Source: Lates calcarifer | Lineage: Eukaryota > Chordata > Actinopteri > Centropomidae | Direction: 5' to 3' | Length of the DNA stretch: 64,000 bases | NCBI RefSeq assembly: GCF_001640805.2 | Contig: NC_066843.1 | Coordinates: 9,821,686 to 9,885,685 of the forward strand | In this document: piece by piece, positions 53,643 to 64,000 of the stretch | Layout of the letters: each line of letters opens with the position of its first letter | Position numbering within the stretch: position 1 is the stretch's first letter | The notes under the pieces: generated by a model | What the model was told of the DNA's origin: nothing | Databases searched by the model: none | The model's input: only the letters and a program-made list of their open reading frames with translations | Translations under genes and position numbers: made by a program

Positions 53643-54370
53643 CCTCCTTGAAACTCATGGCAAGAGAAAGCGCGAGACACAATGAAACTTGCACCAAAAC
53701 TTGGCAGAGCGTCAAGTGAGAGCTAAGCGTCCGACACAAAGCTTGACATTAAAAGTTTGTGGCTTGACACTGCTTGCTGAAATATTTTTCCAATTGCATT
53801 TGGGAGTTACATCAACACCCCTTATAGAAGAGAGGTGGAAACGAAGAGGGAACCCGCCATTATATCCCAAGACAGTGTATCTCATCCCTTCCCCCTCTTC
53901 CCCCCCATCTCCTCCTATCATTTCCCAAGACTGTTTACCACAAACACAAGAGCAACGCTGCCTGAGCTCATTACGGACAGCCAAGCCACAATATACTGCC
54001 AAGTCCTGCCCCACGGCCTGGGCCTAACTCTGTTGTCTTGGCAACCCAGCATCCAAGAACATGGAGCGGAGGTGGGGTGTGTGGTGTGTGTATTGGGGAG
54101 AGAGGGGGGTGTTTAGGTTGGTTGTGTGCTGGTGCTGGTTGTGATGTGTGTTTTGGGGGGGGCTGCATGATGTCATCCTGTAGCATGGAGGGGGCCAATC
54201 AAACCCTGAGAAAATTATGTCACCTTTTGTTGAGCCGGTCTATTCAGAGCTATAGAAGTGCAGTGAATTGAGAGCTGCAGAGAGGTCATTTTTCCCCCAA
54301 GTTGTGTATGTGTGTATGCGTGTGAAAAAGCGAGGGGGGGAGAAAAAAAAAAAGCGGGGGAGGCAGGCAA
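51361..54370. other. Noncoding DNA with low-complexity tracts
   Basis: A run of 18 A lies at 51503-51520, an 11-C run at 51867-51877 within C-rich DNA (51865-51950), and a C-rich tract at 53885-53915. Frames on both strands here are compositional artefacts. Confidence 0.55.
53609..53640. repeat. (CA)n microsatellite
   Basis: About 16 pure CA units. Confidence 0.95.
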
Positions 54371-54379
54371 GCAGGAAAG

Positions 54380-54690
54380 TGCATTGTTGACATGCTAATG
54401 TTGTTGACCGTAAGCAAGGCCATGAGGATGTCATGAAGCTCAACTTCCAAAACATCAGCACATCACACCCCACCCCAACCCTTTTTCTTTTCAGATGGCG
54501 CTGACCTCGTCCCCCACAAATTTGATTCTTAATATGATCCCTATGATGCTTTGGACAACTTGTGAGGACATTGTCAAGCGTCAGAATAAAAGACCAGACC
54601 GGTCGGCTTTGTTTTATCGCAGAGAGAAAGGCAACAATAAGCAACCCCTTGAGGAATAATTACCCCTAAGCAACTCTGCTACCCGCACTC
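54380..54690. promoter_or_regulatory. Candidate enhancer
   Basis: Unique sequence about 43 kb downstream of sox9 with several SOX-like cores: GACATTGTCAAG (54567-54578), CTTTGTTTTATCGC (54608-54621) and CAACAATAAGCAA (54633-54645), together with ATGCTAATG (octamer/POU-like, 54392) and GGAATAATTACC (homeobox). No reading frame with a domain covers it. By motif content it is one of the stronger enhancer candidates in the window, but activity is inferred. Confidence 0.33.
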
Positions 54691-55432
54691 TCACTCCAAT
54701 GTCCCACTCCTCCCGGCCAAACCTTATTGAATCACAGCTGAAATTGACAGTGAAAGACAGTTCAATGGGAAGTCACTGCTGAATTGTTGAGCTCACTCAA
54801 ACTAATTGAAAACAATAAAAGCATTTGTAGTGTACGCTGGAATGTCTTTCTGCAGAAGGCTGGGAGCTGAGGGGATTTTCATCCATAAGATGGTAAAAAC
54901 TCCCTGCAGTTTGACTCATGTTAATGTAGACCGTGACATTTAACACTTCTCTGTCAACATCATACATACAAGGTTTACAGACAGTAAACTCAGCAGGCAA
55001 ACACACTTTCAATGATGTCATCTTTTTCAGAAAAACAGAATTGGGATAAAGGTAAACAATGTTTTTTTTTTTTTTAGCTTTATCACTTCACTGTGAAGTG
55101 AAACTTTAACAATTCAGTTCATCAACATGTAAAAGTCATATTTATCCATTTCTACTTTAGAATTCACCTTTTCATTGCCTGAACAGAAAAGGAAAAAAAT
55201 AAAGTGTTACATCCCCTGACAGTCCCCAGACAGGCACAGGTTGGCAAATACTGGCCAAACTAGTAATGAAACCAGCATGACTAACAACAAAAGTAGACAC
55301 ACACCAGCACATCAGCAGACAGATAACGAACATCATGAAATCATCTCATCAGTTATTAATCTCATAGATCTACAGCTGCCATAGCAAAACAAACACACGG
55401 CAGCTTGGATACATTTGATTTTTTTATTTCTG
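54691..55432. other. Noncoding DNA
   Basis: A 19-bp perfect palindrome TCACTTCAC-T-GTGAAGTGA lies at 55083-55101, just after an 11-T run. Nothing else is recognised. Confidence 0.55.
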
Positions 55433-55438
55433 TTAATA
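55433..55438 (-). terminator. Possible poly(A) signal for the minus-strand terminal exon
   Basis: Minus-strand AATAAA (plus TTTATT) lies about 720 nt beyond the stop codon of the candidate exon at 56158-56292. It would define a 3'UTR of about 0.7 kb. Usage is inferred. Confidence 0.3.
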
Positions 55439-56157
55439 GGGTTCCATAGACACAACAGAAGTTATGAAGCTATAAATCATAATGAGAATATGCAGTTTGA
55501 CAAGATAATTAATCAATATTAACACAGGCTGTCATTGTGTCACAGTAAAATGCACTGTCAATAGGAGAATTTTTGGATTGCATTCATCAGCACCTTTATG
55601 ATAATGGATTCTTTGTAATCACCATTAGAAGATGTCAGATGGCATATTACCAGTGAATGAGTAATGGTTCAGAGGAATCTTGATCACATGTGTCTAAATT
55701 TGTTTTACACCACAGGAGAGTGCACTGTGCTCCTCACTAGATAAACTTTATATGTGAGTGCGCTGGTGTAAGCACTACCTTCCATTTGTTAAAATGGTCT
55801 TAAAAATGAAAATAACATCTGATTATTTTCCATTTCCAGTTCCAATTCTTGTTGATACCAGTCCCAGAATAAAACAGTAAATGTCACAACTACAGTACAG
55901 TGTATGGGCAACAGTGTGAATAAACACTGGATATCAAAAGCAGATGTATATACGGGAAAATATTAATCCAGGTTCAATTTAGAAAAAGTCAAACAATATG
56001 TAGATCCCGCTGTGGTGAGTACAGTAAATGCGCATTCATCGGCTTGACTTTCCTATCGAGCACCTCCCCAGATAGGGTTGACTGATCTGTTCCATAATGT
56101 CTGAGCAGCAGAATACACTCTGCTGTCCCGCTGAGTTTATGTCACAGCGTCTCCAAG

Positions 56158-56292
56158 TCAAAGTTGCTGGCGCTGGATCTCGAGCGCAAGATTGTCAGTG
56201 ATGGAGCTCATGCTGTCAGCAGCCATGCCAGGAGCAAACATCTGCTGCAGGGGGATGCTGGTCCGCAGTCCAAACCAGGATTTAGTATGATC
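56158..56292 (-). CDS. Likely last coding exon of an unidentified minus-strand gene
   Basis: Read on the minus strand, a pyrimidine-rich acceptor ending TATGTTTCTAG (56293-56303) is followed by 44 open codons and TGA (56158-56160). The peptide begins DHTKSWFGLRTSIPLQQMF and ends NLALEIQRQQL; it is protein-like and uses GC-ending codons unlike the AT-rich flanks. It was too short and lacked its own start, so frame searches miss it. Upstream exons would lie at higher coordinates, probably past the window edge. The gene would be convergent with sox9. In human the convergent neighbour of SOX9 is the zinc transporter SLC39A11, but its hydrophobic C-terminus does not resemble this peptide, so I give no name. 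A conserved noncoding element or chance remains possible. Confidence 0.45.
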   Translation of the reverse strand, partial: DHTKSWFGLRTSIPLQQMFAPGMAADSMSSITDNLALEIQRQQL

Positions 56293-56299
56293 CTAGAAA

Positions 56300-59200
56300 C
56301 ATAATACAGAAACTAATGATTGACTGAGGCCAAAAACCACTTGAAGCTTGAACATTGACACATGTTTCTCATACCCATTTTAAAGTCTTTTCTGGCAATA
56401 TTTTTTCTCCAATATTAAACATAACTGTTACTTCAAGTAACCAGAGATGTGTAAAACACCCAAAACTGATCAACACAAAACTTTCGCTCGGCTAATTCCA
56501 GAACAGATTTGGCTGTTTTTGCAGTCTTTCCACACAAAAAAGGGCTTGAGATTCAAATTGGCATATAAAGAAGTTGCAGATGAACCACCCAGAGCCTCAT
56601 CCACAGCTGAAATTATCACATTATAAGTGGTGGCAAAATCCAGGCTGTGTGTTTTGCTTCCAGCGGTGTGGATACAAATCACCAAGCCTGCTCATTGTGC
56701 AGCTGGAACCGGCTATTTTCCAGTCCAATACCAGAATTAAGATCTCACCCTGGTAACGTTTAGGCCAAAAAGAAAAAAAAAAAAGGAATTCCTGATTACA
56801 AAGATATGTCCCATTTCAATGATTAAAGAAATGAAATATCACTTTTATCTAGAACATGAGCGTGTGAACAGATCAGGAAGAAGATGGGAAAACTGATTCA
56901 TATCCAGAACAACAGCTGGATGAATATGTTTCTGAGAGCAGTGTTGATCAGTGCACAACATCTGCTTTTCCACAACAACGTAAGAACATCCAAAGGTGAG
57001 GTAATGCTGATACGGTAGGTGGCCTCTTGACTAACCCTGCTCTGCTTTAACCTGTGCTCCTCCCACATGATGACATAACGTTGTCTGCCCCCGCACACCA
57101 TCCACCCCAGTCCTGCGGTTGTCATAGCAGCAAAGTGGCAGGACCGGCCCGTCTTGCCTGTTCTTTGCCCGGGGAAGGAACAACATGTCAGAGGATTGGT
57201 AGTCATCCATCAATGTTCCTCATCTGCTTTCTGCCTGTCTGCACCTCTGAGCTGGTTTACCTGAGAGGAGTCACGTTCCACCACCGTACAGGATATGGCA
57301 TCATTCTTTTGCACTCTTTCTTAATTTCACTGCTCCTGCACTTCTTCCTCCATCCCCTGGGCCTAACACAGCACCATCTATTCCCAGCTTGCTTCCCCTG
57401 GCCTAAGCTACAGCCACGCTTTTGCTTTTAGTTAACACAGTCATCTTCTACCCTCATGGTTCTATGCTTTTTAAACTTCACCCCTCAAGTGTCTGCCTTT
57501 CCTGATTGTCCTCTATCTCTCCTTTGCCCTCCATTCTGGTTTTTCCCTTCCCACGTTTCTCTCCAATGCCTCACCTTGGAGCAGAGCCAGTAGAGCTGCA
57601 TCAGCATATACAGAGCCAGGTCCTAACCTGCCTCTGAGACTCAGCCTGCCTGTGTACGCCTGTCTGTGCCTGGGGCTGCGGCTGAGGCCGTCCCCTATCT
57701 ACCTCCCTCATCAGCACATCTACTGTACCTGTCTGCTGGCTCCATGCCATCCACACACACACAGTCCCGCTTAATTTACTGAGGGAACCAGGTAGAAGAA
57801 GAAGAAAAAAAAGAAGAAGATAACGCAAGCCTAAAATCTATAGAAAAAGACTACTCATGTCGGGGTCAAGCATGTTTGACCTCCCCTGAGAACACCCACG
57901 GGTACCCTGAGAGGCGCACGTATACAGTGCCACTCACTCAGGTTGTTGGCTGCTCCACACAATCCCATCAACAGGTTTCTTTGAAGGCCACCGACTCTGT
58001 GGTGGGCCATCAAAGCATATCTTCATTCAGTTCCACTGAAAGGATCTGAGGCTCCTGAGAGAAGCCGTGTTTGAAGTGATATCTCTGTGCCACTGCATTC
58101 TTTACCTGTGCTGTCATGACTTGAGTTACACAATTAAAAAAAAAAACAAGAACACGGGCATAAAGCCAGTGCCACCACCCTGATCATGTCTCTTATACAT
58201 GTGAACTGCTACCTCTGTTTGATCAGTGAATGTACCAAACTCTGGTTGTTTATAGCAACTGTCAGTTCATAATAAGACTGCGCTGTGAGTGATCATATAT
58301 TCCACTGAATGAAGATCAAACAAAAGCCAGAGTCATCCCTACCTGTTGAATCTCTTGAGATCATGTTTCCATTAGTCAGCCTCTTCTTGGTGCTCACCTG
58401 AGATCATCTGAAAGAGATAAAGGCCAGGGAAAAGAAATGATTCAGCGAGGGCCTCATTCAAATGAAAACATAAAAGTTGACAAAAAAAAAAAACAGAGGA
58501 ATCATATTTAATTTAGTCCAGCTCTGCCTAAACTTGCAGACTACAACTAATATTTATTTCTCTACAGTGCAATAAGAGAGAAAATAGTTCGTTTCTCTGC
58601 TTTCATAGGGAAGATGGGTTTATGGCATAGTGGTGTGAAACCCTTCTTATTTAACGATTAACATGATTAAAACAGGAAAAAAGATTGAGGTTTCTTTTTT
58701 TTTCTTGTAAAGAACTGGATATTTTTTCATCTTCACACCTTTGAACATTATCCAAATAATATAGAGGCACAAGTAAATAAAAAAAAGAAAGAAAAAGAAA
58801 CTACTCAGTTAAGGAGCCATCTTTCTAAGTTACTTATCATGATCCATGAGTACAATAACTGCACAAATGCCAAAAGTGACACCATCAAAATCGAGGAAAA
58901 GGTCCCCCTGCTGTTACAGGCTTAGGTTAGCACTCAGCTGCCCTGACCACCTTCCTGCTGCATTATTTTTAAGGCTCTTGCTCAACCAAAGCTGCTTTTA
59001 TAATGACCACAGGACCTCAGACCTTCTCCAGTATCTTCACAGATCATTTAAAAAGTCAACCCTGGAGTAACAACATAGATCACCCCTAAATCTGCTTTAT
59101 GTAAATCTAAGGTTTCAACGGAGTTCTGCAGTACCTGGCAGTTCAGGAGAATGGAAGCAGTAATAGTGGCTTTTCCATTGTAGCATTTAAAATTTACGCG

Positions 59201-59990
59201 GTGTGCTGGTTTGATTTTATAAGGTCAGCAGGTTCAAGGTAGATATTGGATCAAGAAACTTGCAAGTTTCTCCATACAAAGATGTTTAAGACTGAAGTTG
59301 TGCTCTCTGGACCACTGACAGCTCAGGTCCCTCCTCATCCATTCGCGGACAAAGGTACTTCTCTGCTTCTGAGTTTCACTGTCCCAGACCTGTTACCGTG
59401 GAAACAAATGCACTGTTTCCGAGTGACACAAAGCCTGAACTTAAGAACCTCCTTTCAGGTTGAAGGCTCCAAGAGTCGAGGGGAAAACAGCAATAACAGG
59501 ACGGCGGGGAGAGAAACTGAATACCAGCAAATTGCTTCCCAGAGTTTCTGGAGGACATGGTAAAATAATTCTTTCTTTCCTCTCCCTTTTAAAATACCTT
59601 TCCCTGGCACCAGGCACCACAGGTAGTTGTGTGCTGGTCCCATTTCTTTTATATCCCTTCTTATATTTCTGTTTTTTCTAGCTATCGTACTGAGCTAAGT
59701 GAGTTATCATGTACACCAGCAGGCTGGAGCTGCATGTGGCTAGGCTAAGCCTCCAGATGAGGTAATGTTTACAGGGTTGGCGAGCCAGGAGAAGGGTTGG
59801 TCAGGTCTTGATTAGCTCAGGGGTAGGGGCTCTCTCTAATATTGGACACCCCTTTGTGTGGTGAGATTACTACCTTATGAAAAACTGCCCCTGCTGACAC
59901 GCCTGATGGGATCAGAGCTTCCTGCCCGCTACATCGTCCTGCTTATGAGCTCTCCACACACAGGAGAGAAAACACGCAGCCAAGCGCCAA
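56300..59990. other. Noncoding or intronic DNA
   Basis: If the exon at 56158-56292 is real, this is probably intron of that gene. No further exon is convincing. An A-rich GAAGAAG tract lies at 57796-57821 and a GAAA tract at 58778-58799. Confidence 0.45.
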
Positions 59991-59993
59991 ACA

Positions 59994-59994
<1 letters not shown>

Positions 59995-60041
<47 letters not shown>
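59995..60041. repeat. (CA)n microsatellite
   Basis: About 23 CA units. Confidence 0.95.
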
Positions 60042-60044
<3 letters not shown>

Positions 60045-60866
60045 TGTATCTCTCAGAAAAGACAGATAAGAGCAGTGAGAGATCATATGCAAATCTCACA
60101 ACTTCTGTCCATGCTCACATGTAAAGAAGCATTTACACAGACGTGCAGCTGCAAACATCACCTCCTCTCCCCCTACTTGTGTATGTCATGACCACAACTG
60201 ATGACCCGCAGATGGAAAACAACCTGCATTTATTAACAAGGCCAGATGACACACAAACACACGCTCATGCGCACGCCGACTTGCTTTTACTGTGGTCGTC
60301 TCCTCCGGCCACTCTCCAATGAAAATCACATGATGGACCGCATCCAGCTCTGAGAAAACAAGCCGGAGAATCTCCACCCCGAAAAAAACATCAACAAACA
60401 ATGTTAAAAAAACAGAGAGGATTCAGAGGCGAAGCTTTCAGGGGATTTGATCCTAGCAGTCCTCTAAAGAGGGCTGAGGCTATAGGATGATTTCAATTAT
60501 TTGATATAATTTCTGATGGTCCATTAGTTCAAAATAAAGCTCTGATTATATGAGATGTGTAAACAGAAAGCTGCAAACAAAACCTGCATCGGAGTCTGAA
60601 GCTGAGCTGTACTTTTTTCCAGATGCGTAATCGACTCTTAATTAGCAGTGGCCTTACTTTCATGTAACCTTTCCCAAATAAATCTTATTTAAAACCAAGA
60701 ACAACAGAATAAATGTCACATTTTTGTTTCCACAACCACATAGCAAACTTCAACACCTCCCTATTTCTACTGTTTAGGAGCCTACCCTAACAAATGCTCA
60801 TATTACTGCAGGGCAATTCGTGAAAACAAATAAATACTTGTAGGTGTATACACACAAGCACGCAAA
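60042..60866. other. Noncoding DNA
   Basis: Nothing recognisable. Confidence 0.5.
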
Positions 60867-60913
<47 letters not shown>

Positions 60914-60930
60914 CACTCACTCACTCACTC
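60867..60930. repeat. (CT)n(CA)n(CACT)n compound microsatellite
   Basis: About seven CT units, then about 14 CA units, then CACT/TCAC tetranucleotide repeats. Confidence 0.95.
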
Positions 60931-63239
60931 AGGACACTGGCACAACCTTGCGCCAGTGGTCCTTTAAACCAGTCATGTGAAACGACCCGTTCCTTTCTGC
61001 AAATCAGATTACATCTCCGAGCTGAGGACTGCAAGTCCACACACACATTTAAAGCTCAGGGCTCAGGTCTGCACAACACACACACACAGCTTAATCAGAT
61101 TTTGCCCCACAAACCCTCTCGTCTGTGTGAATGTACGCAACCTGCTAGTATCAGCCAGGCCCAGAAATACTGTTTCAACGTACATATATAAACTTGCAGG
61201 ACAGAGTAAATATACTGCACAGTATGTATGGAGTATCTACAGTAAACTAAACTGAGTGCAGCTAAGGCTACAGATTCCCTCGAATAAGAACAAAACAAAA
61301 CAATTTCTTTGTCAAAGAAAATCATAGAGGGCTGTGATAAGCCTCCTTTCAGCAGCGCTCGACTGCTGTTTGGCAGCTCTGCTATGGAATGAGCACATGT
61401 GGAAACATGTTTATAGTGTGTTTGGCAGGAATGCAAATGATAGATGATTTGCAAAATGATTCAAGTCCTATTCAGGTTACCAAGTGCTGATGTATTACAG
61501 CAGGGGAATCTAGAAAAGTTGTTTCTTCTGCTTAAATTAGAATCAAATTTGCCCAGGTTGATGGTTTATTTTTGAGCTTAATTATTCCATCGAGTGAATG
61601 AGTTAGCAGGAAAAAAGTATATGGCTGCTTAAATAAACATAAAACATGGTGAGTGTGTAAATATTGTTTGCTTCTATGGTGCTGAACACTTTTGACATCT
61701 TTGCACATTTTCTGATTCAGTGATCAGATGTGCAGCTATCCAAGTTTTCTGCTCCAAGTCTTTCATTCTAAGTCATGATGCAAAAGCAGCTAGTTGGCTG
61801 GCTGCTGGTGGACTGGTCGGCTTAATCATACCCAGACAGTTGGAGGAATTACAAGTCTCTGTCCCTACAGGATCTACATTAAGTCTCCACTCTGCTAATC
61901 AGAAAGCCCCTCAACTACATCAGCATGTCCCTCTGGCTCAACCATCAACCAAATCTCATTTGTCTTTACAACTTTTTGAGGAAATTTGAATTACTTCTCT
62001 ATCGAGTCTGGAAAAACAATCACTGCTGTCTCAGGGTTCATTATAATAAACAAAATCCTGAATAGATCAGCTGTGTAGCTCATTGTCTGTGCTCCTTTTG
62101 ACCTTGATGCCATGGAAATCAGAGGGTGGGAAGATGTGGGTGGCAGGAAGCTGAGATAGTTGTGGATACAATGGGGTGTCAGGACTCTGTCAGTCAGTCC
62201 CAACTCAAGTTCAACTCAAGCGGCTCATTCTCTCTTCACAGAGACATCTGAGAGCGACAAAGACCGGCAGCCGAGGGGAATGGAGGAGTGGAGGGACCAT
62301 GCCCTGGGTTAGATTCCACTGGATGCTCTGATAAAATGACAGGAAAGGGCAGATTTGGGCAGGGCAACAGGGGAATCTGGCTGAGGCTACTGTTACTCCA
62401 GGAAGAACTCACTCATCCCTTAGATCACCTGCCACACCTGTGGAGGGCCAGGATCTGATTCACAGTGCCACCAGCCAGGCACTGGGAAGGTCACCAGAGC
62501 CTCGGACTGGACTCAATGTAAACTGATGTAAGGTTACTTCTACAGCAACTGCGTACAATAAATTATTATTTTGATTGTCTTATAAGTATTGGACCAAGAA
62601 ATACAAATACGTGCGTAAATTATTTTCCAAAGCATTAAGAGTTTTTGGATTTGAAACTTTCCAGGCAGCCACTGGTTTTCCATTAATTTCAGTATGGTAA
62701 CAAACCTTGCACAGAGAACCATCCATGAACCATTCTGTCAAAGTTACATGGCTGTGTGGTCTTTTTTGGTGCCTTCAAGAATCAAACATCTAATGACAAC
62801 TGTCATTAGTGGACAACAACATTTTAATTTAACAAATAAAAAAATGTAGATTATTGTTTTGTTGGATGTCCATGTTTGCATGTTGTGGGTCAGATTTTAT
62901 GACAGCATAGTAAATGAATGTAATTCTGGAAGCTCCTATGTCAACTGTTTAGAGCTGCAGTAACATGCGACAGCAGCAATATAACACTAACTTTGAAATC
63001 GATAAGTGGGTTTCAAATGGGTTATAAGTCCATAGCATTTATAGTCTTTTTTTTATCATTATCACTGACAAATGAGTAATGAGGACCCTGGCAACTCATG
63101 ATAATATGTGTCATAATTTTGACATTTACTGTAGGTAAGCAAAACTCCTTATCACGTCAATCAAAAACCTGCAAGTGTAATAAGTTAGTGGAAATGGAAA
63201 ATCTATGATGTAACTCAGAGGACATATGGCCAGTCTTAG

Positions 63240-63240
<1 letters not shown>
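60931..63240. other. Noncoding DNA
   Basis: No gene is supported. Short frames such as 61720-61989 (plus) and 61095-61454 (minus) show no domain. Confidence 0.5.

Positions 63241-63241
<1 letters not shown>

Positions 63242-63287
<46 letters not shown>
63242..63287. repeat. (CA)n microsatellite
   Basis: About 23 pure CA units. Confidence 0.95.
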
Positions 63288-63289
<2 letters not shown>

Positions 63290-64000
63290 GGTAAAATAAA
63301 CCACAATGTAGTGTCTTCATCTGGAGTGCATTTCCTGTCCACCGGGTTGGCATATGGCTGCTGGTTCCTGTTTTACACCACTACATCTCTCTGTTGTAGT
63401 TCCCTGGTTGCACCGAAACAACTTATTGTTGAAACCCGGACAGAAGTTTTGTGACAGGACCAGTGACCTTAGACGTCTGTTGTGGGTGTTGAAAATCTAA
63501 AGCAATGAGATATACTCCACACATCTGGAAAAACACTACATGGGGGATTATGTTGGTTTAGCATATAGTTCTGACAAGGCACGGCTCCCAGTTTTGCTTA
63601 ATTCTCTCACCAAGAAGCAGAGAGGTGAAATCATCAATGTCATATGCTGACCCAAAACTCACTTTTGGAATGGATATTTAAGAGGATAATAAAGTTACAT
63701 CAAGCGGCTCTTTAATAAGACAAATTAGACAGCTCAACCCTCCTCCACTGGTGAGCATACTGTGGAAAAAAAACTAATTTGTGTGTTGAATTTTACAAGG
63801 TGAGAAGTGAGAAGACAGTTCTATTCAGCAGCAGTGGCAGTGATGAATCATCTTGTCTCAAACAAAAATGTCACCAAGTAATCTTCTATCACCTTTTTAG
63901 CCCAGTAGAATAAGTGACCAGGAGTGGTCACAGGAGCTGTGAAATGTTAGTTTTAGAGTGAAGGTAAACAGCCTCTCCCATGGTGGGCCTGTACCCTACA
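63288..64000. other. Noncoding DNA at the right edge
   Basis: No gene, repeat or RNA is recognised. Confidence 0.5.

Noticed and set aside
56158..56292. Naming the minus-strand exon as SLC39A11 by synteny with human
   Set aside because: ZIP11 ends in a hydrophobic membrane segment; this peptide ends in a polar, helix-like tail.
58392..58412. Minus-strand CTCTTTCAG, ten bases, then GTGAGC, resembling a 10-nt micro-exon upstream of the candidate exon at 56158
   Set aside because: Joined in the frame required by the terminal exon it reads a TGA stop, and no other evidence supports so small an exon.

Overview
The window is vertebrate DNA, most likely from a teleost fish. One gene is recognised with confidence: a SOX9 co-ortholog on the + strand, with three coding exons at 8249-8677, 9084-9331 and 9667-10442. 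The two introns are very short (406 and 335 bp). The C-terminal half lacks the long Pro-Gln-Ala block of mammalian SOX9. Long (CA)n/(GT)n microsatellites are frequent, as is common in fish. From protein features I lean to sox9a rather than sox9b, but this is unresolved without a tree.

Layout: 1-7830 is noncoding upstream DNA, with two candidate regulatory blocks (about 1540-1980 and 3060-3400); the second carries a perfect inverted SOX-type site. The promoter is at about 7831-7915, the 5'UTR runs to 8248, and the coding gene to 10442. A long 3'UTR ends near 11905 behind an AATAAA at 11883. From there to about 55400 the DNA is gene-poor, as expected beside a developmental regulator whose enhancers are spread over a large desert. 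It holds microsatellites, low-complexity tracts and several unique stretches that look like candidate enhancers by eye; I cannot measure conservation here. Two other coding signals stand out: a possible small secreted-protein ORF at 33466-33900 with its own TATA box, and a likely terminal coding exon on the - strand at 56158-56292, whose gene would converge on sox9 and lie mostly beyond the right edge.

The most important oddity is in sox9 itself. Exon 1 carries one extra base (a T at about 8618) within the HMG box. It puts a TGA directly after Ala123, while everything downstream is intact and in one consistent frame once that base is ignored. The likeliest cause is an assembly or sequencing error, but a real null allele or decaying duplicate is not excluded. 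No tRNA, rRNA, CRISPR array or intact transposon was recognised.
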